DNA of 64,000 nucleotides from Neofusicoccum parvum (taxonomy: Eukaryota > Ascomycota > Dothideomycetes > Botryosphaeriales > Botryosphaeriaceae). The stretch lies in the NCBI GenBank assembly GCA_020912385.1, contig CP087217.1, positions 2,046,001-2,110,000 of the forward strand, given 5' to 3'. The stretch's first letter is position 1. The number at the start of each line of letters is the position of its first letter. The position numbers and the translations under genes are program-made. Below are positions 20,201 through 30,850 of the stretch, piece after piece. The notes beneath the pieces were generated by a model that saw only the letters and a list, made by a program, of their open reading frames with translations, ran no database searches and was not told where the DNA came from.

Positions 20201-21040
20201 TCCTGTTACCCTTCTGACCGCTTGTCTAAAGTCCGCGAGTTTGTCTTCGTGCACTGTCAGTTTTGGCAGTTTTTCCTTTGCCTGTTATCGCACCGGTATA
20301 ATCGTCCAGATCGTGCTGTGGTCCGACCCCGTGTATAGTTCCTCCAGAACTTGTGTTTCGACTCCAGGTATGTCTGTAAAGACCAGGTCTATGGTGTTAC
20401 CCTTGTCGTGGGTCGGGGCTTCGGGGTTCGTGTTTTGTAGTCCCCTTTCCTCCGCCCACGTGGCTATCCTTGGTCCTGGTCCGTAGTGCCGGGCGTGTCC
20501 CGGTTGCCACGTCCAATGTACCGCGTTGAAGTCTCCTGCTACCACAACTTTGTTTGGCAGTTCCTATCCCTCCAGTGTGTCCAAGGTATTTTCTTCCCTC
20601 GGGCCTCTGTAGAGGTTTGCAATCGTAACTCTATTCACCTCCACCACGCAGGCGTTAGGTGTGCTGAAGGGTCTAAGTTGGTGTGATATAAGGTCCTATT
20701 CTTTCCTGACGTATGTTAGTACTTTCGGTGTTGTAGACCAGTCGTCTTGCGGGGCGTAGGCGTCAAAACCCGGGTGGGTCTTGGTTAGTCTTCTGCCCCT
20801 TTTGTGTTGGGCCCAGGGTTCTTGTACGATTAGGATGTCTGCTCGTGCTTCCCAAGCCAGATTTAGGGCTACGTCTTGAACTTCCCCACTTGTGTGGGTG
20901 TTCGTTTGCATGAGGCGGAGCTTGTTCCTCCTGCATGCCCTGTGTCTGCTCCCTTGCTGCTCACTTGTCATTTCTACTAGTCCCTGTTGGTAGGGCCGGC
21001 CGTCGGTGCGTGGGTAGACTCTCCGAGCCCCTATGCCCAT
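17267..21040 (-). pseudogene. LINE B ORF2: endonuclease, RT, RNase H, with many in-frame stops
   Basis: From an ATG at 21040 that overlaps the ORF1 stop (ATGGGCATAG) to 17,267, all coding segments lie in one frame, interrupted by several stops (mostly TAG) but no frameshift. Endonuclease: LIVQEPWAQ, AGDFNAVHW and TGSDHSTIW. RT: TPGTDGITVRLL, YRPIALLSCLSKGLERL, MLDVQGAFDAV, CGVPQGSPALPILY and an intact AYADDVSFL catalytic box. RNase H: IHIYSDGSV, DAEIRGATEG, CIDNTSVIRG and WCPGHIGIKGNEEAD. It ends with a TCKCGAEKAQWHFINC motif. The damage pattern is substitutions to stop codons with the frame preserved. Confidence 0.88.
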
Positions 21041-21655
21041 ACTGGGGTTGGTGTTGTTTCCATTTCTTCTCTTTCGTCCTCGGAGAGGCTAGGTTCTGCC
21101 CCTGTTCTCGTTGGCCCTTCTTGGAACCGTCTTGGTTCTACTTCCGTTGTTTGGATGGGCTCCTGGTTCGAGTTCCTTCCCCCTCTTGTGATGGAGGTGT
21201 TTTCTACAGCCGAGGCGTCTCCGTTGTGTTGATGGGGGTTCACGGCTTTGTGTGCCGCCTCGTATTCCTTTGCACCTAGCTTGCGGATTGCTTTCAGCTG
21301 TCGCTGAGTGGGCTTGACGACCTTGCCGTCCTTTCTCTTAGGCCGTGCCGGGCATCCTAGGTATTCGGCTATGTGCGGTCCCCCGCAGTTGGCGCACTTG
21401 CTTGGCCGCGTACAGTTGTCGTGCAGGCCTGCCTCTCCGCATCTGTGGCATCTGGCGGCGCGATCACACGCCCGTGGGTCGTGATATCCCAGGCATTTAT
21501 GACATTGGGTGATCTGCTCCTTTTTCCGGATGGGACGAGCAGGCCCCGAGCTGAAGAGTCTGAAGGACTTCTTTGCCGGCTGCGTGAGGTATATAACCCA
21601 GTCCTGGGTCTCCTCGTTCCTGTCATGTTTGGATGGTTTGCAAGCCACCGGGGTT
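21031..21655 (-). pseudogene. LINE B ORF1 C-terminal part with zinc knuckles
   Basis: Begins at the truncated 5' end of LINE B and ends at a TAG at 21,031. It contains three CCHC-like knuckles in a row: CHKCLGYHDPRAC, CHRCGEAGLHDNC and CANCGGPHIAEYLGC, then a lysine-rich stretch and an acidic tail (SLSEDEREEMETT). This nucleic-acid-binding protein would coat the LINE RNA. By chance it is in frame with the LINE A RT, so a 487-codon chimeric ORF (22,494-21,031) exists across the junction. Confidence 0.8.
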
Positions 21656-24319
21656 TGAGACTGCGGGAGAGTGTGACAGTTGACCCAAAACCGGAGCATT
21701 TGTTGTTCAAGGCGAATCCTAGTAGGTAAGATTGCTGCTTCGACCTCTAGAATTGGTAGGGCAATAGTCCTAAAGGCCCCCGTAATAGCTCTTCCTGCAA
21801 TCCTTTGAATCGCTTCAAGTGATCTAAGCGTCAGGTATGTGGCCGCGGGTGCCCACACCGGCGAGGCATAGTCAACTGTTGGCGCTACCGTTGCTGTAAA
21901 GAGCTGGCGTACGCTGCTTAGCCGTAGGCCCTGTAGCCTTCTTAGCGCCAAGGCGGCCTGGGTTCCCCTTTTCGCGATCCTGCCTGCGTGGGCTCTAAAC
22001 TTCAGTTCTTGGTCAAAGATAACACCGAGAATTTTAGCCTCCGTCTTTGGGTGTACTTCATTCCCCTTTATTGTCACCGCTTGGTCCGATAGTCTTTGGG
22101 GCGTTCTTGTAAAGTGGATAAGCGTTGTCTTCCCGGCTTCGAATGTTACACCGCTTGTTGCCTCCCATTCCTCTACCCGGGGTACTATAGTGTCTTGAAG
22201 TTTTGCCACGTTCTCTTCGGCCGAGTAGCCGGTAACCCAGGCACTATAGTCGTCGACGAACGTAAATGCTCCTTTATTCTTATTCGTAACTAACTGGACC
22301 AGGTTTGCGTTAAAGAAGAGGAATAGGATTGGTGAGAGGGGAGATCCTTGTGGTAGTCCTGCCTGTGGGAGGTCGATTACTTTAGAGGTCTTCCCGTTAA
22401 CTACTACTGATGCGCTTCTACCAGAGCAAAATACGTCAATCCATTTAACAAGAGTCTCGGGGATTCTCCGCTGACGGAGCCTCTCGAGGAGCACTTCCTT
22501 TGCTACGCCATTATAGGCGCCCTTAACGTCAAACGAGAGTAGCGACAGGACCTTCCCCTCGCGCTATACGTCGTAGATGCGCTGCTGGAGGACCGTTAGT
22601 GCTTGTACCGTAGATCGCTGTTTCCGGGCCCCGAAATGGTTCTTTGGCAATAGAGAGTGCTCTTCAACCAGGGTAGATATCCTCTCCGCAACTACTGATT
22701 CAAGCGCTTTCCCTAGCGTTGACAGCAGCGAGATCGGCCTGTATGCTTGTGGGAGTTCGTAGTCCGGTTTTCCTGCCTTACGTAGAGGAACAATCTTTGC
22801 GAGTCGCCAATGGCTAGGTAGGTAGCCTTATAGCAGCGACTCGTTGAATAATTGGTGGATATACTTGTCGATTACTGGCCAGAGTTCACGCCAGACTACT
22901 GCTGGTATCCCGTCTGCTCCAGGTGCTTTGTACGGGCTAGCTCGGAGGATTGCCTCTTTGACTTCATCTATTAAGAGAGGGGCGTGGCTAAACTGGTTGT
23001 TAGGAGCCTGGTGCGTCTCGTTCTATGTGCGTTCTTGTACTGGCGGAAGTTCTAGGAAGAAGTTCTTAATGAGAGCTTCTGAGATTGCTTTATCCGACTC
23101 AGCACAGCTATTTCGGTGATGTATACGCGCAATTTGAGCGAAGTTGTTCTTTTCTAAGCTGGAGAGATATCTTACTGCTTTCTAGATATTAGTTGGCTCT
23201 GCTAGAAAGGTTTTCCAGCAGGCTCGCTTTTATCGTCTTATAGTGTTATGAAATCTCTTTGCTGCTGCTTTTACTTGTTCCTCTAGCTAGCTATCCCGCT
23301 GTCCCCACCTTCGGACGGCTCGCGCCTGGTTTCTGAAGTACGTGAATGACCTCCGCAGCTGGGTAAGGTCTGCTGTCCACCACTTCTTAACGTACGGTGA
23401 CGGCCTGGCTTTTGGGACATAGTTCTGTAGTGACGTAGAGACGACTCCTGTTAGGTAGTTGGCGGCACCTTCGACATCTCTAGAGTCCGGAGGGGGCCTC
23501 TCGGCTAGTCTTCTTCCCACGTCAGCCCTAACCGCCTCCCAGTTTGTACTCCGGAAGGCGTATTGAGTTTCTGGTGCCTGGCCAGGTGCGTTGATTTGAA
23601 AGTGTGCTTCAATCGCTTGGTGATCGGGTCCGTATACTGTACTAGAGGGACGGCAGGCGCTTATGTCCTCCGCTAGCCGCAGTAACGCGAGAATAAGGTC
23701 GATTGTAGAGCTATATCTGGCTGACTCGTAGGTAGTTGTGCCTCGGGGAAGTAGACTTTGGAGGTGAAGGTCCTCTATAAAGTCAATTATTGGCGCTGCT
23801 TCTCTACTGCGTACGGAGCCTTGTACTAAATCACCTCCCCAGAGCTGGTCGTGCCTATTGAAATCCCTACAGATCAGGATCTCCAGCACTCCGTTAGTCT
23901 GAGCCCCCGACTGCGTAACTACTGCCTGGAGCTTCTCGAGTATAGTTGTAAGCTCGTAATCGGCTAGGCTCTCCTTTTTCGCGACGTAGACCGATGCTAC
24001 AAGAATAGTTCTATCTTGCAGTGTAATTACTGCAGCTGTAATGTCGGGCGAGGGTATCGAGATCTGACGGACTGAGATGCTTTTGCGTATCCACATCATT
24101 GAGCGGAAGGGAAACCGGCCTTGACGGGACTTTATTGGTAATAATTGGGTCCAATAGGGGTGGGTGATAGGTGCTGCTATTGTTTTTCCTTCGGCGTTAC
24201 GGAAGCAGCTTGGTTCAGAGATAGAGATGATGCTAAAGTCGATAAGGTCCTCGTTATTTAGGAGACTATATTGTGCTGTTCTGCTCTTTCCTAGGTTCGC
24301 GTGGATCGTCTTGAGAGGT

Positions 24320-25612
24320 CTATTCATTGCGTTGGTGGAGTATGTTGTTCAGGAGCTTTCTGTACTCTGGGCAGCCCCTGTCGTCTGCCCTATGCGGACC
24401 TCTGCAGGCGGTATACTTCTCTATAGCTGACGAACAGCTCTCTTCTTTATGGCCGCTGCCTGCGCACTTAACGCATCTCTCCTCTCCCCTGCAGTGGAAC
24501 TGCTAATGGTCGTAGCTCTGGTATTTAAAGCAGCGTCTTAGGCGGGGGCGGTATTCAAATACGTTGGTGTACGCTGTCTCTCCGCCAATATCAATCATCC
24601 TTTTAGCAAGGAGCGAATCTGCCTCACTCCTCTTAGAAAGATAGATTACTGCGGAGCCGTATAAGCGGTTGCTCGGCTTGCTTAGCCAGCGGGTTTGCAC
24701 GACTTCAACGTCATTCTCTACGCTGATAATCTGGCTAGCGTCGGGGCGGACCCCAGTGCGATCCTCATTCAAGACAGTCATTTTATTGACATTGTCTATC
24801 TTTACTGGATACCACTGTCTGCCTCTGATTCTCGCTCCCCGGAAGGTCGTTTCCAACCAACTAAGGTTAGACCTGACAAGCTCTTCATCCCGTTCGGTCC
24901 TAAAGAAGAACCGTACCTTAGCAGAGTCGCCCGGGTTCCTTGTCAGTCTACAGCATCTGATGTCCTTTGTCGTTTCCTGGGCCTCCAGTGCTGCCTGGAA
25001 CTGGGCACGAATCTCTCCCGGCTTTGTAGTGTCCACGTTGGTCTCGGTAAGGTCGATTTCGATCGCTGGCGGCATTTGCTGTGTAATTGGGGCTGGTAGG
25101 TTTGTCACACGCGTTGTTGCGGTAGGGACAGGCGGTAGGCCATTGCTTGGGGCTATTGGCGGCGCTGCTCCTCGGAGTACGCTGGCGTAGGTGGTGTTGA
25201 TCTGTGACTGTGAGCTTAGGTTCCTGCGCGTCGTCTCTACGAGTGCTGCCGTCTGCTTTTCTATCTTCCCTATGCGCTCCTCCATCTTGGCCTGCGTTTC
25301 TTCGGACATTTCAAGCGCGTTAGACAGTCGTTTAATCTCCTCCTCATTCCCAGCGCCCTGTTCAATTAGGGCCTCATTCTGTTCGGTAAGCGCTCTATTC
25401 TGCTCGATGACGATGCGCAGCAAGTCGATAATATCGTCTAAAGTTGCTTCCTTTGACAGCTCAGGTGCAATTGACGCGTGAGACCGGCGTTGAGTAGTTG
25501 GTTTGCCGCGGTGGAGGGCGCGATAGTCAGGGCGGTCGCGTTGGAGACGCGCAGCGCGTCGCGACGCGCCAACGGTCGCGAACCCACCACCACCGTCGTC
25601 GTCCGCCGACAT
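24320..25612 (-). pseudogene. LINE A ORF1 (RNA-binding, coiled coil, zinc knuckles)
   Basis: Starts at the ATG at 25612 (MSADDDGGGGFATVG) and ends at the TAG at 24320-24322, overlapping ORF2. The N-terminus is basic. Residues about 60-130 form a heptad-rich coiled coil (LLRIVIEQNRALTEQNEAL and following). A central RNA-recognition-like region follows, and the C-terminus has CCHC knuckles (CVKCAGSGHKEESC). A TAG at 24,503 falls inside the first knuckle, whose second cysteine also reads Y (CFKYQSYDH). Both changes are transitions of the kind RIP makes. The rest is intact. Confidence 0.82.
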
Positions 25613-25741
25613 TGCAGGGCAGAGAAAGTCGAATTCGCGATTGCGAGGGCAAAATTCAAAGATTAGGTCGTCGTTGAATCCGTTAAGAAGGTCCGAGGGG
25701 CGGCTATCTCCTGCGGCGCAGGAGCTTGCCTATAACACGTA

Positions 25742-27221
25742 CTTCATACGTATCAAGGAGGTGTTGCTAGAATTCTTCCACGTGACAGGTATTCTCTTTT
25801 GCGAAGATGACTGCTATATCATCTACAAAGAAGAAAAGAATCATGTGTGCGTTTGTAAAGAGACAGTTAACTCCTGGAACTTGCGTGAGACCAAGATCAT
25901 GGAGAGTAGATGAGAGGTGATTGTGCCAAAGGGCGGGAGACTGCTTGAGGCCGTATAGGGCGCGGAGAAGTTGAAGTATGAGGCCTGATTGAAGGTCTTG
26001 AAGTTCCTCGAGTAGATGAATTCCTTCTAGAAGTTCACAGAATGTGTCTTCATCAATTTGGCTGTTGACGAATGCGTTGACAGCATTATATTGTCTTGAT
26101 TTAAGATTAAAAGCAGCCATAAGTGCTAGTAGAGCTCTGAGTGTTTTTGCTGCTAGTGTTGCTGCATAAGTGTCTTGCTCAGTGACTTGTAAGTCACCTC
26201 TAACACATAGCCTAGCCTTGTACTTGACGAGGTATCCTTCAGTGTCGAATTTATACTTGAAAACCCAAGTAAGTAGAATAACCTTTTTGTTGACTTGTGT
26301 AGCCTTGCTCCTTTGGACAGTTTTCCATGTTCCCATCTTGATGTGGGTGCGGAGCTCGAATTTGAGTGCTTGTGTGAAGCCTGGAGCGTGAGGGTGCTTG
26401 AGCATTTGCTTGAATGTGGTTGGTTCTGGAGGTAGTTGATCCCTATGAGGTCTTGACTTGATTGATTGGTCCTTTGTCATGTTGAGTGCTGCAGCAAATG
26501 CGCTGAAGTATGACGAGTTGGATCCTTGATTTGTTTCTGCTAGTAATGCAGAGTATGCTTGTCTCCTTGTTGATCTTGTGGATCTACGGTTGCTCACCCC
26601 CTCAGGAAGGATGTTGTCTTGACTGATTCTTCCTGAAATTTGAGCTGCTTGTGGAGCTCTGTTGCCTTGTTCTGCCCCTGGTTGTGTTGGAGTATTATAT
26701 TGAGCTTGTAGGAGAGGTGGAAGTGATGATAAATGCTCCTGGATTGTGGAATCTAATTCCTGGGGTCCATGGGATTGACGAGCGGCCTCTGAAGGCGCTG
26801 GGGTAGGTAAATGTTGATGATCCTTGTTTGATTGCTCTGATTGACTTTGTGGAGCATGGTCTGTAGGTTGAATTGATGTCTGATCTGGAATGCGTACAAC
26901 GATTGTGTCCTCATCTGAATCTTCTTCTAGTTGTGGCAAATTAATGCGTTCTGGAATACTTAGTATCTGGATGAGTTCTTGTGCTTCTTCTTGAAGAAGT
27001 TGTGTAAGATCTGGATCCCCTGGATTGTAGGACTGATCTTCATTGAATTTGACATCCCGGGTGCGTATGATCTTGTCCTGGCTGGGTAGCCAAATGCGAA
27101 AGATGTTGGTTGAATCATACCCAATAAGATGACCAAGATGAGCGCGTTCAGCAAGCTTTTGAGTCCTAGGAATTCCCCTCTTTAGTGCATATGCTCTGCA
27201 GCCAAATACAACTACAAAAGT
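25742..27221 (-). pseudogene. Copia polyprotein, central part (end of integrase and RT)
   Basis: The minus-strand frame begins at the junction with LINE C near 27,221 and reads FGCRAYALKRGIPRTQKL, the integrase C-terminus. It continues through a proline/glutamine-rich linker to the RT (VILLTWVFKYKFDTEGYLVK, ARLCVRGDLQVTEQDTYAAT, ALYGLKQSPALWHNHL and the FVDDIAVIF box). A TAG follows at 25,767-25,769 (...VEEF, then QHLLDTYEVRVIG). It matches the Copia copy at the right edge of the window closely. The N-terminal gag, protease and most of the integrase are missing, replaced by LINE C. It is joined across LINE A to 14,089-14,990. Confidence 0.85.
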
Positions 27222-28240
27222 ATTCACGGACGCGTCAAAGGTAAAGGGTCAACTAGGAGCAGCAGCAGTAATCCTTAATCAAGTCCAGAGAGTCCATAGG
27301 AAGACTCAGAAAGGAGTAGGCTCCAGCAGGTTTTACAGCGTCACAGCTGCAGAACTCATTGCTATTAATACCGGCATGGAACTGGCAGCCGAACAACAAC
27401 TTGAGAAGAACAGCCAAGGACCGAGCGCCTATATAATCTACAGTGACTCTAGAGCAGCGCTCCAAGCGTTGGCCAGCCCCTACAAGCGAAAGACAGGACA
27501 AAGCCTAATCAGGTCTATCCTAATAACAGCTCAGTCTCTAAAAGAGAGCCTTCAAATCACCTTCTCCCTCCAATGGATACCCTAGCCACACCGGGATTCG
27601 AGGAAACGAAGAAGTAGACAAGCTAGCTAAAGCTGCAACTACACGCCTCAGGGAACACGACCACCAACCGCTAGCACATCTCCAAGTCCAGGTGGCCAAG
27701 GAAAGGGCACATAGACAATGGGCAGCACAGTGGGAGAACTCAGAGAAAGGCCAACACCTCCGCAACATCGATACAGCACCCCCAGGATCCCACGTTCGCC
27801 ACCTATATGACAAACTCCCACGGAACCAAGCCGGCCTTCTTGCCCAACTACGCACCGGCCACTGCTGGCTCAACCAACACCGTAGGCGGATGGGCCGGAT
27901 AGACAACGATAAGTGCGAATGTGGAGAAGTCGAATCAGTCTCCCACGTCCTACTCGAATGCCGGTTGCTACAACAAGGCCGACAAAAGATGTACGAAGAC
28001 AGTGGACTTGAGAAGAACAGCTTGTCAGCCTTGCTGGGTGGGAAACCTCCAAACAAGACTGATCCCAGACAAGGAAAAGAAAAGAAGTGGAAGATATCTG
28101 GTAAACAGCTACAGGCCGTGCTAAGCTTTGCAAAAGAAATAAACCGGTTTATAAATAGAGACGAAGCCACGGAGTAGAGAAGTCCCTACAAACAACCCTT
28201 TCTACCTACTATCCGCCCTCCCTATTCATCCTTCCATCCT
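27222..28240 (+). mobile_element. LINE C fragment (RNase H and C-terminus)
   Basis: Begins within the RNase H domain: VFTDASKVKGQLGAAAVI, TAAELIAINTGMELA, IIYSDSRAALQAL. It continues through LAQLRTGHCWLNQHRRR and CECGEVESVSHVLLEC to a TAG near 28,175. One TAG interrupts FSLQWIP. It matches the LINE C copies at 36,526-38,936 but lacks their tail, and the 3' UTR loses similarity near 28,240. It abuts the Copia fragment directly, so it probably inserted there, with rearrangement or deletion on its right side. Confidence 0.75.
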
Positions 28241-29859
28241 GCTCCCTCCTTCGGCAGCGGCATATATCGGAAATCCTGTGGCTCCGGAATGCTTCTACCG
28301 AATCAACCTTCTAGCCCCTCATAAAAGACGAGTTTCCCCTGGCACAAACGCCTTTTACTTGCTATGGACTAGTTTTTAGGCGTCTCCCGTACCATTTCAC
28401 TCGTGATTTCCTACCACGAGGTTAAATTTTGTATCGAGGTCTTCTTTATCCGGTACCATCTAGTTTCCGACTTCTGCTGCGACATTGGGATCCTCCCAGG
28501 AGATTCGTCCCACAAGCGCGTCGGAAACCAGACCCGGACCTTCGAGTCGGGGAGCAGCGTTGAGGCGGCGAGTCTTGAGTGTCGAGCGCGGACCATCGAG
28601 GTTGAGGCGCGGCGGGTGTTGCGGCTCGACCATATGGGAGAGAAGAGCATCTCAAATCTTGAAAACGTACAAGGCACGCCTCACTGGAGGCAAGGTTTGG
28701 AGGGTCAAGCACACATGCGTATATGAGCAGATTCTCTCAGCACGTATTACTGATCCAAAATGGAACTATACATGAGCTGCGGACAGTCTACATTTTTACC
28801 TGATTAGGCTCCTGGAGAGAGAAGCGCTACAGAATTCCGTTGCGGATGCGGCAACAGACCTTAAACTCTTCCCAGTCCCAGAAAGGGGGCTATGCTGAAG
28901 TGAACTACGGAGTAAAAGCGGTTTATTATCCGACCTTCTAAGCTCGGGGCTGACCTGCTAAGCTTGGGGTCACAGCAGCAGGAAAATGCGGACAGGGGTC
29001 AGAATGCCCATGTTGTCCCTGTCCACAGGGACGATCCGCTGCGACTGCACGAGGTGGACGATAGTGTACTTTGCGGTGGGGCGCACAACCTATCCGCAGC
29101 GTGAGCAGTGAGTCGTCAGTGTCGCCGCCCCGCATCGTGGCATTGAGACTGTCTCATCAGGGCAGTCTGACATAGACTGACTCTGATCTTGCTGAGAGCT
29201 ATGGGGCATGGACAGTACATCAAAAACGTCGGCTTGGCAAGCCTCTCCCGTTTCGCGCAGCAACGACAAAGAGATCGTGTATTAGGAAGTCGTCGGGAGC
29301 CCTGCCGTTACCGCCGCGCTGCGGGAGCGACATAAGAAACTGTAAGAACGAATAACAAGTGACATTTATCCCCTCTAGTATCACGACGGCGATGCTCCTA
29401 ACCGCTAACTAGGCCCAATAAGCACCGTTGTTGCGCGTACCAACACCAATCCTCACCGCACCTTTCGCCCTTCTTTCTCTTTGCCACCGATCCAGCAGCG
29501 TCCCGCTCTGCCGTCCGTCGCCATGTAGCATGCATCACCGCCGACCGGACGAACGACGGAGACGACGATGCTGTAGCAGGGCATCCTCGCCGGTGCAGGC
29601 TGGCAAGTTGACAAGTTCTCAGCCCAAAAGCAAGGGAGCCAGCACCCGCCACCCCAATACAAAAAGCTCACCAGTAGCGTCTTACAGCTTGACGTTAGAC
29701 CACCAACTCAATCTTCTCCCGCATCGGGCAAAAGTCAATTCTTTCCCTCGCTCTTGATCGTCCACCGCTCGTCCTCTAATACCTTTGCACCAATCTCTGA
29801 TCTTCCCACCACCTCCCTCCGCAATTCCTTGCTCCTCAATCCGCCGGCGCTGCGCTGTG
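28241..29859. other. Host-like spacer without a supportable gene
   Basis: No intact gene. Short frames at 28,411-28,775 and 28,938-29,135 have mixed composition and no motif. No polyadenylation, tRNA or repeat signature was recognised. The stretch may contain untranslated parts of the hypothetical gene starting at 29,860. Confidence 0.4.
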
Positions 29860-30428
29860 ATGCGTACCCGCGGCAATCGGCGGTGCCGGGGCCGGACCTG
29901 GCGCGACGGCCTCTGCCCGGTGCACTGGCACCATTACCAGCGCGACTACGCCGACGACAAGCAGCGCCGCCAGCCACCGCGCCAGTTTGGGCCCGCGAAC
30001 TGGTGGTCATCGTCTTCGGACTCGTCCCCCCAGGTTGGCGTCCCTGTCCTCGCGCGCCGCCTCCCCCCAGGGACCTTCAACCCCCCTCGCGTTCTTCGCC
30101 GCCGTCCGACCCGACCTCCCGGCGCAGCAGTGGCCAGAGCAACGCCAGCGCCGCCTTCGCAGCGTCGCCGCTCGCCCACAAGGGTGGCGTCGGCGGTACC
30201 AGCAACATTATCGACCCTGCCGAGCCCGTCAACGGCTGCACCATCGGCGCGACCGCCACCAACCTCAACATCAATACCAACTCTGCCTACAGCGGCCGGC
30301 ACCATGGCCACCAGAGCAACATCTGGAACGGTGCTATGCAAGGTACTCTCCATTCCGGGGCCCTTGGCCTTGACTACGGCAATAGCAACTTCGCCGATAT
30401 CTCCTACATAGACGACGCTGGGTGGTAG
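29860..30428 (+). CDS. Hypothetical protein, probably frameshifted
   Basis: From the ATG at 29860 the frame reads MRTRGNRRCRGRTWRDGL and CPVHWHHYQRDYADDKQRR, a convincing basic start with Cys/His residues. It loses protein character near 30,070. A second plus-strand frame then reads NASAAFAASPLAHKGGVGG, NIIDPAEPVNGCTIGATAT and DYGNSNFADISYIDDAGW to a stop at 30,428. A one-base frame change in the proline/serine-rich middle would join them into a protein of about 190 residues. An undetected short intron, a true frameshift or an assembly indel are all possible. I do not recognise the family. Confidence 0.35.
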
Positions 30429-30850
30429 CGCATCGTCAACGAATGGCTGGCGGGCGAGAGCTGGACAGCAGGACTGGGATGGCGACAGCAGTAGCAGCAA
30501 GTTGAGTAGTTGGTATCGATTTGTGGCCAAGAACGGCGGAGGGAGAGAGGATCAGAGAGCTGCTGCCGTGATCAGCGGTACATTTTCGAGGATCGGGAGA
30601 GAGGGACTGGGGAAATTGATAATTGATTGGAACGGCGGGGAAGAAAAGAAAGAACGAAAAGGATTCAAGATCTATTTTTCATGTAACGACGCAACGATGT
30701 TCTATTTTGCACAATAGTTCATTCTTACAACGAATCCAGGCAGGGATCAAACGGGGGCCGTTCGGTTTTGGAAAAAGAAAAGTAACATAAAAAGAAGACC
30801 ACATACCAATGATACTATTTCAGGTGCATGCGAGCCGCCCCATGTGCAAT

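Larger units (their letters stand above)
17036..21655 (-). mobile_element. LINE B (Tad1-like), inserted in LINE A ORF2
   Basis: A 4620-bp insertion flanked by the perfect 15-bp duplication tgagactgcgggaga at 17,021-17,035 and 21,656-21,670. The minus-strand 3' end carries a short (ATC)n tail next to 17,036. The LINE A protein reads ...NCHTLPQSQ before the insertion and LPQSHPFWRLKRA after it, so the duplicated target is visible in the protein as well. The 5' end is truncated inside ORF1. This is the innermost and therefore youngest LINE of the nest. Confidence 0.93.
15826..24327 (-). pseudogene. LINE A ORF2: endonuclease, reverse transcriptase, RNase H (split by LINE B)
   Basis: Starts at the ATG at 24327 (MNRPLKTIHANLGKSR), overlapping the ORF1 stop as ATGAATAG. 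The coding sequence runs 24,327-21,656, is broken by LINE B, and resumes at 17,035-15,826 in frame. Domain order: APE-type endonuclease (ISEPSC, RDFNRHDQLWGG, GPDHQAIE), RT (QAGLPQGSPLSPILF and the intact FVDDY box), then RNase H with FTDGSQ, AELRAIQQA, YSDSKTAL and WVPAHQGIAGNERAN. After that comes the C-x-C-G...H-x3-L-x-C motif and a stop at 15,826. Several in-frame TAG/TAA stops, for example at 23,287, and the endonuclease change from the usual GDFN to RDFN show it is dead. The reading frame itself is otherwise kept. Confidence 0.88.
14991..25727 (-). mobile_element. LINE A (Tad1-like), inserted in Copia, itself interrupted
   Basis: Flanked by a perfect 14-bp duplication, gcctataacacgta, at 14,977-14,990 and 25,728-25,741. 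Minus-strand 5' to 3': ORF1 with zinc knuckles, overlapping ORF2 (endonuclease, RT, RNase H), a 3' UTR and a (TAC)n-type tail at 14,991-15,010. Subtracting LINE B plus its duplication (17,036-21,670) and the solo LTR with its duplication (15,337-15,813) leaves about 5.6 kb, a plausible full-length Tad1-type element. A 3' copy of the same family lies at about 38,974-39,473. Confidence 0.9.

Noticed and set aside
29754..30530. Several long overlapping ORFs on both strands
   Set aside because: Only two plus-strand pieces have protein character; the others are GC-rich antisense shadows.
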